64,000 nt of DNA, taken from JAIBJN01 sp963842305 (GTDB lineage Bacteria > Actinomycetota > Thermoleophilia > Gaiellales > Gaiellaceae). The position numbers were made by a program, and so were the translations under genes. Positions 33,454 through 41,440 of this stretch are shown one piece after another; within the stretch, counting starts at the first letter, position 1, and every line of letters begins with the position of its first letter. The DNA is taken from contig CAWJFW010000007.1 in the NCBI GenBank assembly GCA_963842305.1, forward strand, positions 1-64,000, read 5' to 3'. The notes below the pieces were generated by a model, which was given only the letters and a program-made list of their open reading frames with translations, was not told the origin of the DNA and did no database searches.

Positions 33454-34077
33454 GTGGCAGGTATCCCGGGCTATCCGCGGGGCGACAATCCGGCCTCGCG
33501 AGACGAGTTGCTCAAGCGTGCTTTCGTTGCCGGGGGCACGCTCTTGGTCGGCGGGGCGGTGGTGGCGGGCCTTCCGAGGCTTGCGGCCTCCGCCCAGTCC
33601 CCGGAGCAGGACGCGGAGATCTTCAACTTCGCGCTGCTGCTCGAACAGGTGCAGAGCGCGTTCTACGACGAGGCGGCCGAGCGGGCCGAGATCAACGCTG
33701 AGCTGCTCGAGTTCGCCAAGGTGGCGGGGGAGCACGAGCGGGAGCACGTCTCCTACCTCGAGGACGCGCTCGGCTCGGCGGCACGATCGGCGCCGCCGAT
33801 GGATTTCGGCAACGCGACGACCGACTCCGAGGCCTTCGCCAAGGCAGCTGCGGACCTCGAGGACCTCGCCGTCGGCGCGTACAACGGCCAGGCGGCAAAC
33901 CTGACGAAGGCCGGCCTCCGCGCGGCGGCCACAGTCATTTCCGTCGACGCCCGGCACGCCGCCTGGGTGCGGGCGATCGTCGATCGGCCTCCCGCCTCGC
34001 AGGCGGTCGATCAGCCGCTCTCTCCCGACGAGGTCGAGAAACGGCTCGACGAGCTCGGGTTCATCCAAGGGGCTTGA
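33454..34077 (+). CDS. Secreted ferritin-like domain protein (first)
   Basis: The 207-residue protein starts at GTG behind AAGGAGGGG. It has an export signal with hydrophobic core (FVAGGTLLVGGAVVAGL) and a PF13668-like four-helix ferritin domain: EIFNFALLLEQVQSAFYDEAAE, GEHEREHVSYLE, AYNGQAANL, and SVDARHAAWVRAI. The Glu/His pattern (ExxH) could hold a di-metal site. First gene of a four-gene operon. Confidence 0.85.
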   Translation: MAGIPGYPRGDNPASRDELLKRAFVAGGTLLVGGAVVAGLPRLAASAQSPEQDAEIFNFALLLEQVQSAFYDEAAERAEINAELLEFAKVAGEHEREHVSYLEDALGSAARSAPPMDFGNATTDSEAFAKAAADLEDLAVGAYNGQAANLTKAGLRAAATVISVDARHAAWVRAIVDRPPASQAVDQPLSPDEVEKRLDELGFIQGA

Positions 34078-34087
34078 GGGAGGCACC

Positions 34088-34783
34088 ATGACGTTTCGAG
34101 ACATTCCCGACCTCGCGCTCGACGACCTCGACCGCGACGGTGCAATCCGAGAAGCGCTCGACCGCCTCCCGCGGTCGTCGAGGAGAGGGCTCCTCCGGGC
34201 GGCGGGAGGCGGCCTGCTCGCCGCGGTCGCGCTCGGCCGGCCGCCCGCGGCTCAGGCGGCGCTCTCGCAGGGCGACGTCGCGATCCTCAACTACGCGCTC
34301 ACGCTCGAGTACCTGCAGGACGCCTTCTACACGGAGGCGGAGCAAAAGGGCGCGCTCCAAGGACCGGCCGCACGCCTGGCGCGCGTCGTCGGCGCCGTCG
34401 AGCGCGCCCACGTCAAGGCCCTCAAGGACGTGCTCGGACGCAAGGCCGTCGCGAGGCCGTTCTTCGACTTCCGCGGCGTCACCGAGCGCCCGCCGAGCTT
34501 CGTCCGGACATCGGTCGCCTTCGAGGATCTCGGGACGGCCGCCTACAAGGGCCAGGCCGACAAGATCGAGTCGCCTCGAGTACTGGCGGCCGCGGTCGGC
34601 ATCCACTCTGTCGAGGCACGGCATGCGGCATGGATCCGGTACATCGCGGGCAGCCGTCCTGCCGCCGAGCCGTTCGACGAGCCCCTGTCGAAGGCGAAGA
34701 CCCTGAGTCTGGTCCGGGAGACCGGCTTCATTGCGCGCTCACCACGTACGAAGGCCGCGAGGAGACCGCGCTTCACGGGATGA
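34088..34783 (+). CDS. Secreted ferritin-like domain protein (second)
   Basis: The 231-residue paralogue of the previous gene has a twin-arginine-like signal (SSRRGLLRAAGGGLLAAVALG). It has the same ferritin-like helices (AILNYALTLEYLQDAFYTEAE, ERAHVKALKDVLG, SVEARHAAWIRYI) and a basic C-terminus. Its 10-bp spacing from the first gene and ATGA overlap with the L,D-transpeptidase gene show one operon. Export through Tat would allow cofactor loading before secretion. Confidence 0.85.
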   Translation: MTFRDIPDLALDDLDRDGAIREALDRLPRSSRRGLLRAAGGGLLAAVALGRPPAAQAALSQGDVAILNYALTLEYLQDAFYTEAEQKGALQGPAARLARVVGAVERAHVKALKDVLGRKAVARPFFDFRGVTERPPSFVRTSVAFEDLGTAAYKGQADKIESPRVLAAAVGIHSVEARHAAWIRYIAGSRPAAEPFDEPLSKAKTLSLVRETGFIARSPRTKAARRPRFTG

Positions 34784-35604
34784 GAATGAGCGGCCGCACT
34801 CGGGTCGCGATCGTCGGCGTCCTCGTCCTGGCTGCGCTCGGCGCCACCTTCGCGTCGATGGGCGCCGGCGAGGGCGACGGCAGCCCGGCATTCGCTCGCG
34901 CGGCCGCGGGCGAACTGGGCTCCGTCGCCCTCGCCGAGCCGCCCGAGTCGGCGCTCGATATCCCGGCGCCCACCGCGCTGTCCTCGTCCCCGCACGAGTC
35001 GACCTGGTCGCCCCTGCGCAGAACGGCCGCGGCCCGGTCGGGGGCGGGGGCGCGCTTCCGCCGTGTCGCGCAGGTCGGCGCCCGGACTCCCGAGGGCACG
35101 ACGAACCTCGTCCTCGTCCTCGGGAGCAGGCAGGCGGCCGACGGCTCGCTGTGGGTGCGGGTCCGCCTTCCCGTCCTTCCCTCCGGCACGACCGGCTGGG
35201 TGCCGCGATCCGCGCTCGGAGGGTACGTCGTCGTCCGCACGCATCTGATCGTCGACCTCGGCGACCAGCAGGCGATGCTTCTGCGAAACGGGCGGGCGAT
35301 CTTCAACGCGCCGGTCGGCGTCGGGACGACCGCATCCCCGACCCCGAAGGGCAGGTTCTACGTGCGGAACAAGCTGACCCGGTACCGGAACGCGTTCTAC
35401 GGGCCGATCGCGTTCGGGACGAGCGCCCGCTCCGCCGTGCTCACGGACTGGCCCGCGGGTGGATTCGTCGGCATCCACGGCACGAGCCAGCCCGGGCTCA
35501 TCCCCGGTCGCGTGTCGCACGGATGCATCAGGCTCCGAAACCGGGCGATCCTGCGGCTGGCCGCGCTGATGCCGATCGGAACCCCGCTCACGATCCGCTC
35601 ATGA
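34780..35604 (+). CDS. L,D-transpeptidase (YkuD family)
   Basis: This 274-residue exported enzyme has an N-terminal hydrophobic segment (VAIVGVLVLAALGATFASM), an SH3-like segment (about 85-135) and a YkuD catalytic domain with IHGTSQP and the SHGCIRL nucleophile motif. It would form 3-3 cross-links in peptidoglycan or attach proteins to it. It overlaps both neighbours by ATGA, tying it to the ferritin-like proteins. Confidence 0.92.
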   Translation: MRMSGRTRVAIVGVLVLAALGATFASMGAGEGDGSPAFARAAAGELGSVALAEPPESALDIPAPTALSSSPHESTWSPLRRTAAARSGAGARFRRVAQVGARTPEGTTNLVLVLGSRQAADGSLWVRVRLPVLPSGTTGWVPRSALGGYVVVRTHLIVDLGDQQAMLLRNGRAIFNAPVGVGTTASPTPKGRFYVRNKLTRYRNAFYGPIAFGTSARSAVLTDWPAGGFVGIHGTSQPGLIPGRVSHGCIRLRNRAILRLAALMPIGTPLTIRS

Positions 35605-35990
35605 CGAGGACGAGGCGGCTAATCCTGCTGTTCGCCCTGCTCCTGGCGACGATCTCCCATGGCGCGCCGACGGCAACGGCGCAGACCCCGGAGCAGCAGG
35701 ACGATCTGTCCGACCTATGGGAGCGCTATCCGCTGGACGCGCCCGACGACGGGGCAAGGCCGCTCGGGACAGGCGAGGAGGGCGGCTCCAAGGCGGGGTC
35801 TCCCGCCGACGAGCCCGAGTCTGGGGGCATGTTCGCGCTCTCGCTGCTCTTCCTCGCGATGGGGCTCGCGGTCGTCGGCATCGCCGGAGGCGTGTACCAG
35901 GGCGTTTCTGCGCTGCGTAGGCGGAGGCGGGGCGGGTCGCCCCGGTCCGGCTCCGTCGCGCCCAGGCGCGCGAAGAACCACCAGGCGTAG
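35601..35990 (+). CDS. Small exported protein with C-terminal membrane helix
   Basis: The 129-residue product has a signal peptide (LILLFALLLATISHGAPTATA), an acidic linker, a C-terminal helix (FALSLLFLAMGLAVVGIAGGV) and a very basic tail. It overlaps the L,D-transpeptidase stop (ATGA). Its last 265 bp run antisense to the minus-strand membrane-protein frame below; one of the two may be mis-extended. Confidence 0.6.
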   Translation: MTRTRRLILLFALLLATISHGAPTATAQTPEQQDDLSDLWERYPLDAPDDGARPLGTGEEGGSKAGSPADEPESGGMFALSLLFLAMGLAVVGIAGGVYQGVSALRRRRRGGSPRSGSVAPRRAKNHQA

Positions 35991-36211
35991 GCGAGGGCGG
36001 CGCAGAGCAGCCACGCGAGGAACATGAAGATCTCGACGCCGAGCGGCTCACCGAGGCTGCCCTGCAGCCATTCGACCCACGTAGCGATCGGGAAGCCGAC
36101 GCTGGCGAGGAGCAGGACTCCGAAGATGCCGCGCGGGGTCGTCGACCCGAGCCAACGCCCGATCCGGTAGCGCACGTCCCGCCGTACGTTCTCGCCTCGA
36201 GCCATGCCCAT
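35726..36211 (-). CDS. Small membrane protein; 3' half antisense to neighbour
   Basis: The first ~85 residues look genuine: two hydrophobic helices (GIFGVLLLASVGFPIATWV and VEIFMFLAWLLCAALAYAWWFF) where no other gene exists. The remaining Ser/Pro-rich part is the complement of the opposite gene and has a low-quality composition. Either the two genes overlap tail to tail by 265 bp, or an indel hides an earlier stop. Confidence 0.5.
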   Translation of the reverse strand: MGMARGENVRRDVRYRIGRWLGSTTPRGIFGVLLLASVGFPIATWVEWLQGSLGEPLGVEIFMFLAWLLCAALAYAWWFFARLGATEPDRGDPPRLRLRSAETPWYTPPAMPTTASPIARKSSESANMPPDSGSSAGDPALEPPSSPVPSGLAPSSGASSG

Positions 36212-36249
36212 GGCGTCGGCAGCAGAGCCGCCCGGCTTGACCCCAGTCG

Positions 36250-37122
36250 CTAGGCGAGGACGCCTGCAGCCGCCAGTTGGGCGACCTCGGTCGGGTTCGT
36301 TCCGACCCGGACGCCCTGCCTTTCGAGCGCCTCCTTCTTCGCCTGCGCCGTGCCGGCGCTGCCCGAGATGATCGCCCCGGCGTGGCCCATGGTCTTGCCC
36401 GGCGGCGCGGTGAAGCCAGCGATGTAGGCGACGACTGGCTTGGTCATCTCGGCGCCGATGTACTCGGCGGCCATCTCCTCCTCGGACCCGCCGATCTCGC
36501 CCACCATGACGACGATCTCGGTCTCGCGATCGGCTTCGAAACGGGCCAAGACGTCGATGAACGACGACCCGACCACCGGGTCCCCGCCGATGCCGACGAT
36601 CGTGGACTGGCCGATCCCGAGCTGCGCAAGCTCGTGGCCGATCTGATACGTGAGCGTCCCGGACCTCGAGACCAGACCCACCGGGCCCTCGCGGAAGATC
36701 TCGGCCGGGATGATCCCCACATTGGCCTTCCCCGGGGAGAGGACACCGGGGCAGTTCGGCCCCACCAGCGTGACGCCCCGGGGCCGAACGTAGTTGTAGA
36801 CGCGCAGCATGTCGTGGGCGGGAATTCCCTCCGTGATGCAGACGATCCTCCGGATCCCCGCGTCGACCGCCTCGTAGATTGCGTCGGCGGCGAAGCGCGC
36901 GGGGACGAAGACCATGGCGGTGTTCGGATCGGTCTCGGCAACTGCGTCGCGGACGGTGTCGAAGACCGGGATCCCCTCGACATTCTCGCCGCCCTTGCCG
37001 GGCGTGACGCCGGCGACCACGTTCGTGCCGTATTGCAGGTTCCGCGTTGCGTGGAAGGAGCCTTCGCGCCCCGTGATCCCCTGGACGACGAGGCGCGTCT
37101 CCTGGTCGACGAGGATCGCCAC
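36250..37122 (-). CDS. sucD: Succinyl-CoA synthetase subunit alpha
   Basis: The 290-residue subunit carries the phosphohistidine. It has VQGITGREGSFHA, PARFAADAIYEA, GPNCPGVLSPG, the MGHAGAIISG loop with the active-site His, and GGDPVVGSSF. It starts at GTG 37122 behind GAGAGGGG, 13 bp after sucC. With SucC it makes ATP or GTP from succinyl-CoA. Confidence 0.95.
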   Translation of the reverse strand: MAILVDQETRLVVQGITGREGSFHATRNLQYGTNVVAGVTPGKGGENVEGIPVFDTVRDAVAETDPNTAMVFVPARFAADAIYEAVDAGIRRIVCITEGIPAHDMLRVYNYVRPRGVTLVGPNCPGVLSPGKANVGIIPAEIFREGPVGLVSRSGTLTYQIGHELAQLGIGQSTIVGIGGDPVVGSSFIDVLARFEADRETEIVVMVGEIGGSEEEMAAEYIGAEMTKPVVAYIAGFTAPPGKTMGHAGAIISGSAGTAQAKKEALERQGVRVGTNPTEVAQLAAAGVLA

Positions 37123-37135
37123 TAGGAAACCCCTC

Positions 37136-38275
37136 TCACCGGAGCGACACCACACGCTCGGCGGCCGACAACATGGTTTCCTCGACGTAGAGGTTGGGAG
37201 GGGCGGCCTCGCTCAGCATGCGCCTGCCCTCCTCGGCGTTCGTCCCGTCGAGCCTCACGACGATCGGGAGTTCGATCGCCATCTGACCGAGGGCGGCGAG
37301 GATGCCCTTCGCCACCTCGTCGCAACGCGTGATCCCGCCGAAGATGTTGAAGAGGATCGCCTCGACTTGCTCGTCCGACGTGATCACCTCGAGCGCGTCG
37401 ACGACGCCCTGCGCGTCGCCCCCGCCTCCGAGGTCGCAGAAGTTCGCCGGACGGCCCCCGACCTGGTCGATCACGTCCAGCGTGCCCATGACCAGGCCGG
37501 CGCCGTTGCCGAGGATCCCGATCTCGCCGTCCAGCTTCACGTACGTGACGCCCTTCTCCCGCGCGAGGCGCTCGCGGGCGTCGGCGGCCTCGACGTCGCG
37601 CATCTCAGCGATATCCGGATGCCGGTAGAGGGCGTTGTCGTCGACGGTGAACTTCGCGTCGAGCGCCCGCACCTCGCCCTCGGGTGTGACGATCAGCGGG
37701 TTCACCTCGCACAACATCGCGTCGAACTCGACGAACGCCTCGTAGAGCATCTCCGCAATCGACGCCACCTGCTTCTGCTCGCCCGGATCGTCGATGCCCG
37801 CCGTGAAGACGAGCCATCGGCCGTACCACGGCTGCCATCCGACCATTGGGTCGACGTGCAGGCGGACGAGGGCTTCAGGTTGCTTCTCGGCGACCTCCTC
37901 GATGTCGACACCGCCTTCCGCCGTCAGCATGAACAGCGGCTTCTTCTCGCCCCGGTCGAACGTGACCGAGAGGTAGTACTCCTTGGCGATGTCCGACGCC
38001 CGCTCGATCCAGAGCCGGCGAACGATGTGTCCGCGGATATCCATGCCCAGGATCTCCGCGGCATGGGTCTCGGCCGCCTCGGGAGTGTCGGCGAGCTTGA
38101 TGCCGCCCGCCTTGCCGCGACCGCCGACAAGCACCTGCGCCTTGACGACGACGGGCCCGCCGAGCTCTTCCGCCGCCTCGCGCGCTTCCTCCGGCGTGGT
38201 CGCCAGACGGCCCTCCGACACGGGGATGCCGACGCGGGCGAAGAGCTGCTTTCCCTGGTACTCGTAGAGGTCCAC
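37136..38275 (-). CDS. sucC: Succinyl-CoA synthetase subunit beta
   Basis: This 379-residue subunit has an ATP-grasp fold: DLYEYQGKQLFARVGIPV at the start, KAQVLVGGRGKAGGIK, EVNPLIVT, and the CoA/phosphate loop FNIFGGITRCDEVAKGI. The start is GTG 38275, giving the standard N-terminus. A TAGACT box lies 11 nt upstream (38287-38292 on the minus strand). Length and motif set are normal. Confidence 0.95.
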   Translation of the reverse strand: MDLYEYQGKQLFARVGIPVSEGRLATTPEEAREAAEELGGPVVVKAQVLVGGRGKAGGIKLADTPEAAETHAAEILGMDIRGHIVRRLWIERASDIAKEYYLSVTFDRGEKKPLFMLTAEGGVDIEEVAEKQPEALVRLHVDPMVGWQPWYGRWLVFTAGIDDPGEQKQVASIAEMLYEAFVEFDAMLCEVNPLIVTPEGEVRALDAKFTVDDNALYRHPDIAEMRDVEAADARERLAREKGVTYVKLDGEIGILGNGAGLVMGTLDVIDQVGGRPANFCDLGGGGDAQGVVDALEVITSDEQVEAILFNIFGGITRCDEVAKGILAALGQMAIELPIVVRLDGTNAEEGRRMLSEAAPPNLYVEETMLSAAERVVSLR

Positions 38276-38345
38276 GGCCGGGCGCGAGTCTATCCAAGAG
38301 GGTGAATCACTCGTTCGGACGATGAGTTGAGCGTGTGATCGGGCG

Positions 38346-38915
38346 ATGGAGGGCTGGGGAACCCCCGTGAGACTCGCGCAAACGCTCGTCAAGGCCGCCG
38401 TGATTCTGGCCCTCATCGCCGCCACCCTGGGCGGCGCGGTGGCGCTCGGCAGCACGCTGTTCGAGGCTCCGCCCCGGGACGCCGCCGAGTTCGCGGCCCG
38501 CATCGAGGCGGGCAGCACCCACGCGCCCCCCGCTGCGAAGCACTCGGTCGACGAGCGGCGCTACATCCTCGCCGTGAGCGAGCTCTGCGCGAAACAGAAC
38601 GAGCGCCTTCGGGAGCTCGAGACCCGCGTGTCCGAGGCCGACCGCGTTGGCACGCTCCGCGGGTGGCGGGCGATCCACCTCGACTACGCCTCTGGCTTCG
38701 CGGCGCTCGCCCCGCCCCGGGTTTTCCGGGGGACGGCGGCCCGGGCGAAAGAGCTCGACCGGAGCATGCTCGCGCTCGCCGCCGACGCCCTGGACGCGCG
38801 CAGCTCGGGTGATTGGGAGAGCTTCGAGACGAAGGCCCGGGCGGTCGAGCTGCTCGGCCAGCAGCATGACGCGGCGATGATCGAGCTCGAAGCGCCGGTC
38901 TGCACCGCCGAGTAG
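38346..38915 (+). CDS. Membrane-anchored helical protein, unknown function
   Basis: This 189-residue protein has one N-terminal membrane helix (LVKAAVILALIAATLGGAVALG) and then a long, mostly helical extracytoplasmic region with only two cysteines (SELCAKQ and PVCTAE), which may form a disulfide. It is divergent from sucC. No family recognised. Confidence 0.6.
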   Translation: MEGWGTPVRLAQTLVKAAVILALIAATLGGAVALGSTLFEAPPRDAAEFAARIEAGSTHAPPAAKHSVDERRYILAVSELCAKQNERLRELETRVSEADRVGTLRGWRAIHLDYASGFAALAPPRVFRGTAARAKELDRSMLALAADALDARSSGDWESFETKARAVELLGQQHDAAMIELEAPVCTAE

Positions 38916-39048
38916 CCGCGTGAGACAGCGGCGGCCGCAATGGCCGTCCGAGCTCGGCGCGCGACCTTCTGCGAGATCCTGTTCGAGCTGGCGTCCTGAC
39001 GGGTATCGATGCAGTAGCGTTCGGCCCGACCCCTCAGAGGAGGAAGCC

Positions 39049-39225
39049 ATGAGCACGCTCCACGACGACGAGATCCGCACGATCACCGAGAGCGGCCGCC
39101 TCGATCCGCAAGCCGATGCCGACGGGGACGACACGGACACGACCGATGGCGACGCGACCGACACCGACGCCGACGACGCCGACACGGACGCCACCGACGC
39201 AGACGCCGACGACACGGACGCGTAG
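39049..39225 (+). CDS. Asp/Thr-repeat mini-protein (possible modified-peptide precursor)
   Basis: This 58-residue product has two parts. The first (1-24, MSTLHDDEIRTITESGRLDP...) is leader-like. The second (25-58) is almost only Asp, Thr and Ala in D-T-D, D-A-D and D-A-T units, with no Cys, Lys or hydrophobic residues. A clear ribosome-binding site (GAGGAGGAA) precedes the ATG. It overlaps the 5' end of the JmjC-type cupin oxygenase gene, suggesting a substrate-enzyme pair. It could alternatively be a Ca2+-binding or disordered acidic peptide. Calling it a RiPP precursor is inference. Confidence 0.65.
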   Translation: MSTLHDDEIRTITESGRLDPQADADGDDTDTTDGDATDTDADDADTDATDADADDTDA

Positions 39226-40402
39226 GCCGCCAAGGCGGGCCGCGGCGGCCGCGCTGGCGCGCTGCCTCGAGCCCGTCGCAGCCGACACCTTCTTCGCAGA
39301 ACACTGGGAGCGGCGACCGCTCATCGTCCCGCGGGACGAGCCCGGTCGCTTCGACGACCTCCTGTCCGAGGCCGACGTCGAGCGTCTCGTCTGCTCGACC
39401 GCCATCCGGTACCCAGCCTTCCGGCTCGTCCGTGAAGGCGGGCAGCTGGACGTCGGCTCTTACACTGCCGACGTCGGCTGGCGCCCGCCTTTCACGAAGA
39501 CGGCCGACGTCGAGCGCGTCCTGGCCGAGTGGGAGGCGGGCGCGACGATCGTGCTGCAGGCGCTGCACGTCAACTGGCAGCCTCTGGCAGCGTTCTGCCG
39601 CCAGCTCGAGGACGCCTTTCGGCTCGGTGTGCAGGCGAACTCGTACTACACACCCAGCGGCTCCCAGGGCTTCGCGGTCCACCACGACACCCACGACGTG
39701 CTCGTGCTCCAGGTCGCCGGCAAGAAGCGCTGGCTCCTGTACGAGCCGCTGCTCGAGCTTCCGCTCAAGCATCAGCGCTACGCGAAGGCGCTCGGGAGCG
39801 AGGGGGAGCCCACAGACGACCTCGTCCTCAGCGCCGGAGACACGCTCTATCTGCCGCGAGGCTGGCTCCACCAGGCGGAGACGTCGGACACCGACTCCCT
39901 CCACCTCACGATCGGGATCAACGCGTACACATGGGTCGACGCGGCACGGGCGGCGCTGAAGCCGCTCGCGCTCGATGTGGAGCTCCGCCACGGCGTGAGC
40001 GCGGACGGCCTCGACCCTGACGAGCTCGCCGAGCGGCTCCGCGAGCAGCTGGCTGCTGAGGACATCGAGCAGCGCATGCGCAGGCGCTTCCTCGACACGC
40101 GCCGGCCGATCCGCGAGGACGGGCTCTCCCAGCTTCGGGCACTCGACCGGCTCGGTCCGGAGACACCGCTCGAGCGCCGAGCGAGCGTGATAGCGGATCT
40201 CTACGAGGACGAGGGCGGGCTCGGGCTCGTGTTCGAGGGCAAGGAGCTCCGTCTCCCGGAGACGGCTCGCACCGAGGTCGTGGCTTGCTTCGAGGCGGAC
40301 GAGCCCTTCAGCGCATCGGAGCTTCCGGGCGACCTCGACGAGGCGGGCCGGCTCGTCCTCGTCCGGCGTCTTGTCCGCGAGGGCTTTCTCCGGATCGTCT
40401 AG
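39146..40402 (+). CDS. JmjC-type cupin, 2-oxoglutarate/Fe(II) oxygenase (ribosomal-oxygenase-like)
   Basis: The ~418-residue protein belongs to the cupin_4/ROX family (relatives: YcfD/RoxA, MINA53). It has the entry stretch FFAEHWERRPLIV, the iron motif HxD in VHHDTHDVLVLQVAGKKRW (about nt 39677) and the distal His in LYLPRGWLHQAE. A C-terminal winged-helix-like domain follows. No usual start codon lies between the Asp-repeat stop and the conserved region, so initiation must occur inside the mini-protein gene (ATG 39146 or 39116, +1 frame) or at CTG 39253. If the overlap start is used, the N-terminus is Thr/Pro-rich. It would hydroxylate a peptide or ribosomal protein. Confidence 0.85.
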   Translation: MATRPTPTPTTPTRTPPTQTPTTRTRRPPRRAAAAALARCLEPVAADTFFAEHWERRPLIVPRDEPGRFDDLLSEADVERLVCSTAIRYPAFRLVREGGQLDVGSYTADVGWRPPFTKTADVERVLAEWEAGATIVLQALHVNWQPLAAFCRQLEDAFRLGVQANSYYTPSGSQGFAVHHDTHDVLVLQVAGKKRWLLYEPLLELPLKHQRYAKALGSEGEPTDDLVLSAGDTLYLPRGWLHQAETSDTDSLHLTIGINAYTWVDAARAALKPLALDVELRHGVSADGLDPDELAERLREQLAAEDIEQRMRRRFLDTRRPIREDGLSQLRALDRLGPETPLERRASVIADLYEDEGGLGLVFEGKELRLPETARTEVVACFEADEPFSASELPGDLDEAGRLVLVRRLVREGFLRIV

Positions 40403-40474
40403 GAGGCTTTGGCGGAATGTCGCTCGTCGCTGCGCAGCCTGGCGGCTCAGCCGTCTATTTCGCCAAAGGCTCCT
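40401..40474. mobile_element. MITE-like palindromic element, short version
   Basis: AGGAGGCTTTGGCG (40401-40414) and CGCCAAAGGCTCCT (40461-40474) form a 14-bp inverted repeat with one mismatch. Internally it shares CGCTCGTCGC and CAGCCGTCTATTTCGCC with the 166-bp element at 21450. It fills the whole gap between two convergent genes: the cupin stop TAG abuts its left end and the sucrase/ferredoxin-like stop TAG lies inside its right end. Confidence 0.75.
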
Positions 40475-41408
40475 GGCGGCGGCGGACGTTCGTCGCTGCG
40501 AAACGCCGCGACCGGGTGGGCTCGGCCGCACCGCAGGTGAGGAAGACGGGCTCGTCGGCGAGCTCCGAGACGACATCCGCCTCGTAGACGGCGCGCTCTG
40601 GGCCGCGGAAGCGCACGCGCCAGGCATCGTCCCCCTTCGGCCGGCAGCCGAGAAAGGTGAGATCGCCGATGCCGAGCAAGCCTTCGGCCTCGCGAATGCC
40701 GTGCTCCGCCGCCTGGACCTTGAAGGTGTAGGCCGCCCGGCCCCGGTAGCGACTCAGCTCGACCTGGTCGGCGGCACAGGCCCCGAGGAGAGCAGGGACG
40801 TCGGCAGGCTCGACCCGGCCGTAGTAGAGGCCGTGCGGGAAGACAACCACGTTGCCGGCGAAGCGGTCGCCGCCGACGTGCGTCGACTGCCAGACCCACC
40901 CCGGCTCCGTCTCGTTTTTGAGGGCGTCGTAGATCGGGCGCCCGTTCTTCGCGCAGCACCGGTCGCGCTTGCCGTGGGTACAGACGACGAGCAGGGGGTG
41001 GTCGAGGGGCACGCCCGGCGTTCCCTCGCCCGCCAGGGCTCCGGCGAAGTCGAAGTCCCGCAGATCCTCCAGGTGATCGACCTCGAGCTGGAAGAAGCGC
41101 TCCTCGCCGGGCTGCGACCTACCGAACCAGACCTGGCGGCGCCCGGACGAACGGCGCTCGGGCTTCTTCAGGAAGAGCAGGCGGGACGGTGCGAGCATCC
41201 CCAGCTGGTCGCGGAGACGGCTTTTGAGGCCGTCCGACAGCAGACTGCCGCCGAGGACGTCACGGTCCCACAGGCCGCGATACTCGAGCATGATCCAGCC
41301 GTCGATCCTGCTCGCCGTGGCTGCCAGCGACTCCTCGTTCGCACTCGAGACGGCGGCGCAGAATGCACGACCCTCCACGCTCGTCCTCGGCTGAACACTC
41401 ACCGCCAC
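40455..41408 (-). CDS. Sucrase/ferredoxin-like (thioredoxin-fold ferredoxin) protein
   Basis: This ~317-residue protein of the Suc_Fer-like group (PF06999 pattern) has an N-terminal C-A-A segment (GRAFCAAVSS) and the cluster-ligand core VVCTHGKRDRCCAKNGRPIYDAL, followed by STHVGGDRFAGNVVVFP and GLYYGRV. It starts at GTG 41408, 6 nt after TACGCT (leaderless), or at GTG 41402. The last residues EPLAK and its stop are encoded by the palindromic element, so its C-terminus may have been changed by insertion. Confidence 0.85.
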   Translation of the reverse strand: MAVSVQPRTSVEGRAFCAAVSSANEESLAATASRIDGWIMLEYRGLWDRDVLGGSLLSDGLKSRLRDQLGMLAPSRLLFLKKPERRSSGRRQVWFGRSQPGEERFFQLEVDHLEDLRDFDFAGALAGEGTPGVPLDHPLLVVCTHGKRDRCCAKNGRPIYDALKNETEPGWVWQSTHVGGDRFAGNVVVFPHGLYYGRVEPADVPALLGACAADQVELSRYRGRAAYTFKVQAAEHGIREAEGLLGIGDLTFLGCRPKGDDAWRVRFRGPERAVYEADVVSELADEPVFLTCGAAEPTRSRRFAATNVRRRQEPLAK

Positions 41409-41414
41409 GAACCT

Positions 41415-41420
41415 AGCGTA
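41415..41420 (-). promoter_or_regulatory. -10 box of the sucrase/ferredoxin-like gene
   Basis: TACGCT on the minus strand is separated by 6 nt from the GTG start at 41408, with no ribosome-binding site. Confidence 0.45.
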
Positions 41421-41440
41421 GCCGAACTGTAAGGTCGGCC

